Shown piece after piece: positions 63,468 through 64,000 of a DNA stretch of 64,000 nt (within the stretch, counting starts at the first letter, position 1; every line of letters starts with the position of its first letter). The stretch spans positions 248,001 through 312,000 of the forward strand of contig NZ_JAFBBO010000001.1 of NCBI RefSeq assembly GCF_016907235.1, given 5' to 3'. A program made the translations under genes and the position numbers. The notes under the pieces were generated by a model. The model saw only the letters and a list, made by a program, of their open reading frames with translations, was not told the origin of the DNA and did not search any database. The DNA is from Oerskovia jenensis. GTDB lineage: Bacteria > Actinomycetota > Actinomycetes > Actinomycetales > Cellulomonadaceae.

Positions 63468-64000
63468 CCTCGCTCGCCACGACGACACGCCTGACGAGCT
63501 GGCAGCAGACGACGAGCCTCGCAGCGGGCGTCGTGCTCGGCCTGGCCCTCCTCGTCACAGGTCTCCTCACGGGCCACGCCGACGTCGCCGTCCTGGGTGC
63601 GCCGGCGCTGCTCAGCGCGGCGTGGGGATGGAGCGTCCGTCCCAGGAACGAGGGCGTGGTCGTCACGTTCGAGGCGGCGGACACCACGGGCCTGCGTCCT
63701 GGCGAGCTCCGGTCCCGGCTCCGCCTCGACGTGCCCGACGACGCCACACCGGTCCGCCTGCGCGTCACCAGCCCGGGGAACGAGGACGCGGACGTCACGG
63801 TGCTGGTCGACCGGACCCGGACGCTCGACCTCACGACGCACTCGGCGCGGACCGGCCCGCACCGCATGTTCCGGGTCGACCACGTCGCGTCAGGAACCGA
63901 GGGGGTCGTCGAGTCGGTCCCGGACGCGGCCCAGTCCCCCGGGATGCTCGTCCTGCCGACCGCGCAGCCCCTCGGTCTCCTCCCGCTGCCCCGCCAGCTC
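63464..64000 (+). CDS. DUF58 family protein (3' partial at window end)
   Basis: The gene starts with an ATG overlapping the MoxR stop and runs open to the last base. The visible 179 residues show two N-terminal hydrophobic segments (about 18-55) and a beta-rich part, with the PLGLLPLPRQ segment that precedes the conserved DUF58 domain at the cut edge. MoxR-DUF58 pairs are common, which supports the call despite the missing C-terminal half. Confidence 0.75.
   Translation, partial: MTSLATTTRLTSWQQTTSLAAGVVLGLALLVTGLLTGHADVAVLGAPALLSAAWGWSVRPRNEGVVVTFEAADTTGLRPGELRSRLRLDVPDDATPVRLRVTSPGNEDADVTVLVDRTRTLDLTTHSARTGPHRMFRVDHVASGTEGVVESVPDAAQSPGMLVLPTAQPLGLLPLPRQL

Overview
The window is one continuous, gene-dense stretch of a very GC-rich (over 70% by eye) actinobacterial chromosome. 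Gene order, the actinobacterial IHF (mihF), RbpA, GarA/FtsR, PafB/PafC, HelY, DUF881/Sbp and a helicase-motif-less PriA all point to Actinomycetota. The style fits Micrococcales, such as a Cellulomonas- or Promicromonospora-like organism, but family-level placement is inference. Third codon positions are almost always G or C, so long antisense reading frames are common and were left out.

Layout. (1) 1-23.6 kb, plus strand, is a conserved housekeeping block: end of a small membrane/PH-like protein, carA-carB-pyrF (pyrimidines), a tyrosine phosphatase, mihF-gmk-rpoZ-coaBC-metK-priA, a HAD hydrolase, fmt-rsmB, rpe, an FMN riboswitch with ribD-ribE-ribBA-ribH, then hisE-hisG. (2) 23.8-27.0 kb: a GNAT acetyltransferase, a PH-domain membrane protein and a DEAD-box RNA helicase. 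(3) 27.4-33.7 kb: CDP-alcohol phosphatidyltransferase, DUF881, Sbp, DUF881, garA, ftsR, a bifunctional-nuclease-family protein and a second MerR protein. The order matches the known actinobacterial cluster, but gcvH, which lies before garA in mycobacteria, is missing. (4) 34.0-41.4 kb: pyruvate carboxylase, a divergent SDR/TetR pair sharing one palindromic operator, an MBL-fold hydrolase, a Zn-ribbon-like protein and a phospholipase-D-type synthase. (5) 41.4-47.6 kb is the accessory part. Two unrelated tyrosine recombinases flank a small membrane protein, an orphan, DUF1801, patatin and DUF1905 proteins. Several AT-rich dyads lie here. (6) 48-60 kb: rbpA (behind a SigR-like promoter), lnt, an amidohydrolase, helY, a diacylglycerol kinase, tatC, tatA, a small membrane protein, pafC and pafB. 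(7) 59.9-64 kb: DUF3866, overlapping DUF4129, a small membrane protein, MoxR and a DUF58 protein cut by the window end.

Two regulatory themes recur. First, about a dozen genes have a -10-like TAnnnT hexamer 6-7 nt before the start codon and no Shine-Dalgarno, the layout of leaderless mRNAs; this also fixes several start codons. Second, several leaders carry layered control: the FMN riboswitch of the rib operon, the shared SDR/TetR operator, and the patatin leader. The patatin leader has a palindrome at the promoter, a 19-codon upstream ORF with a strong ribosome site, and a stem that pairs the upstream ORF's stop-codon region with the patatin ribosome-binding site. I consider that leader the best candidate for an undescribed control system. 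I saw no tRNA, rRNA, CRISPR array or insertion sequence.
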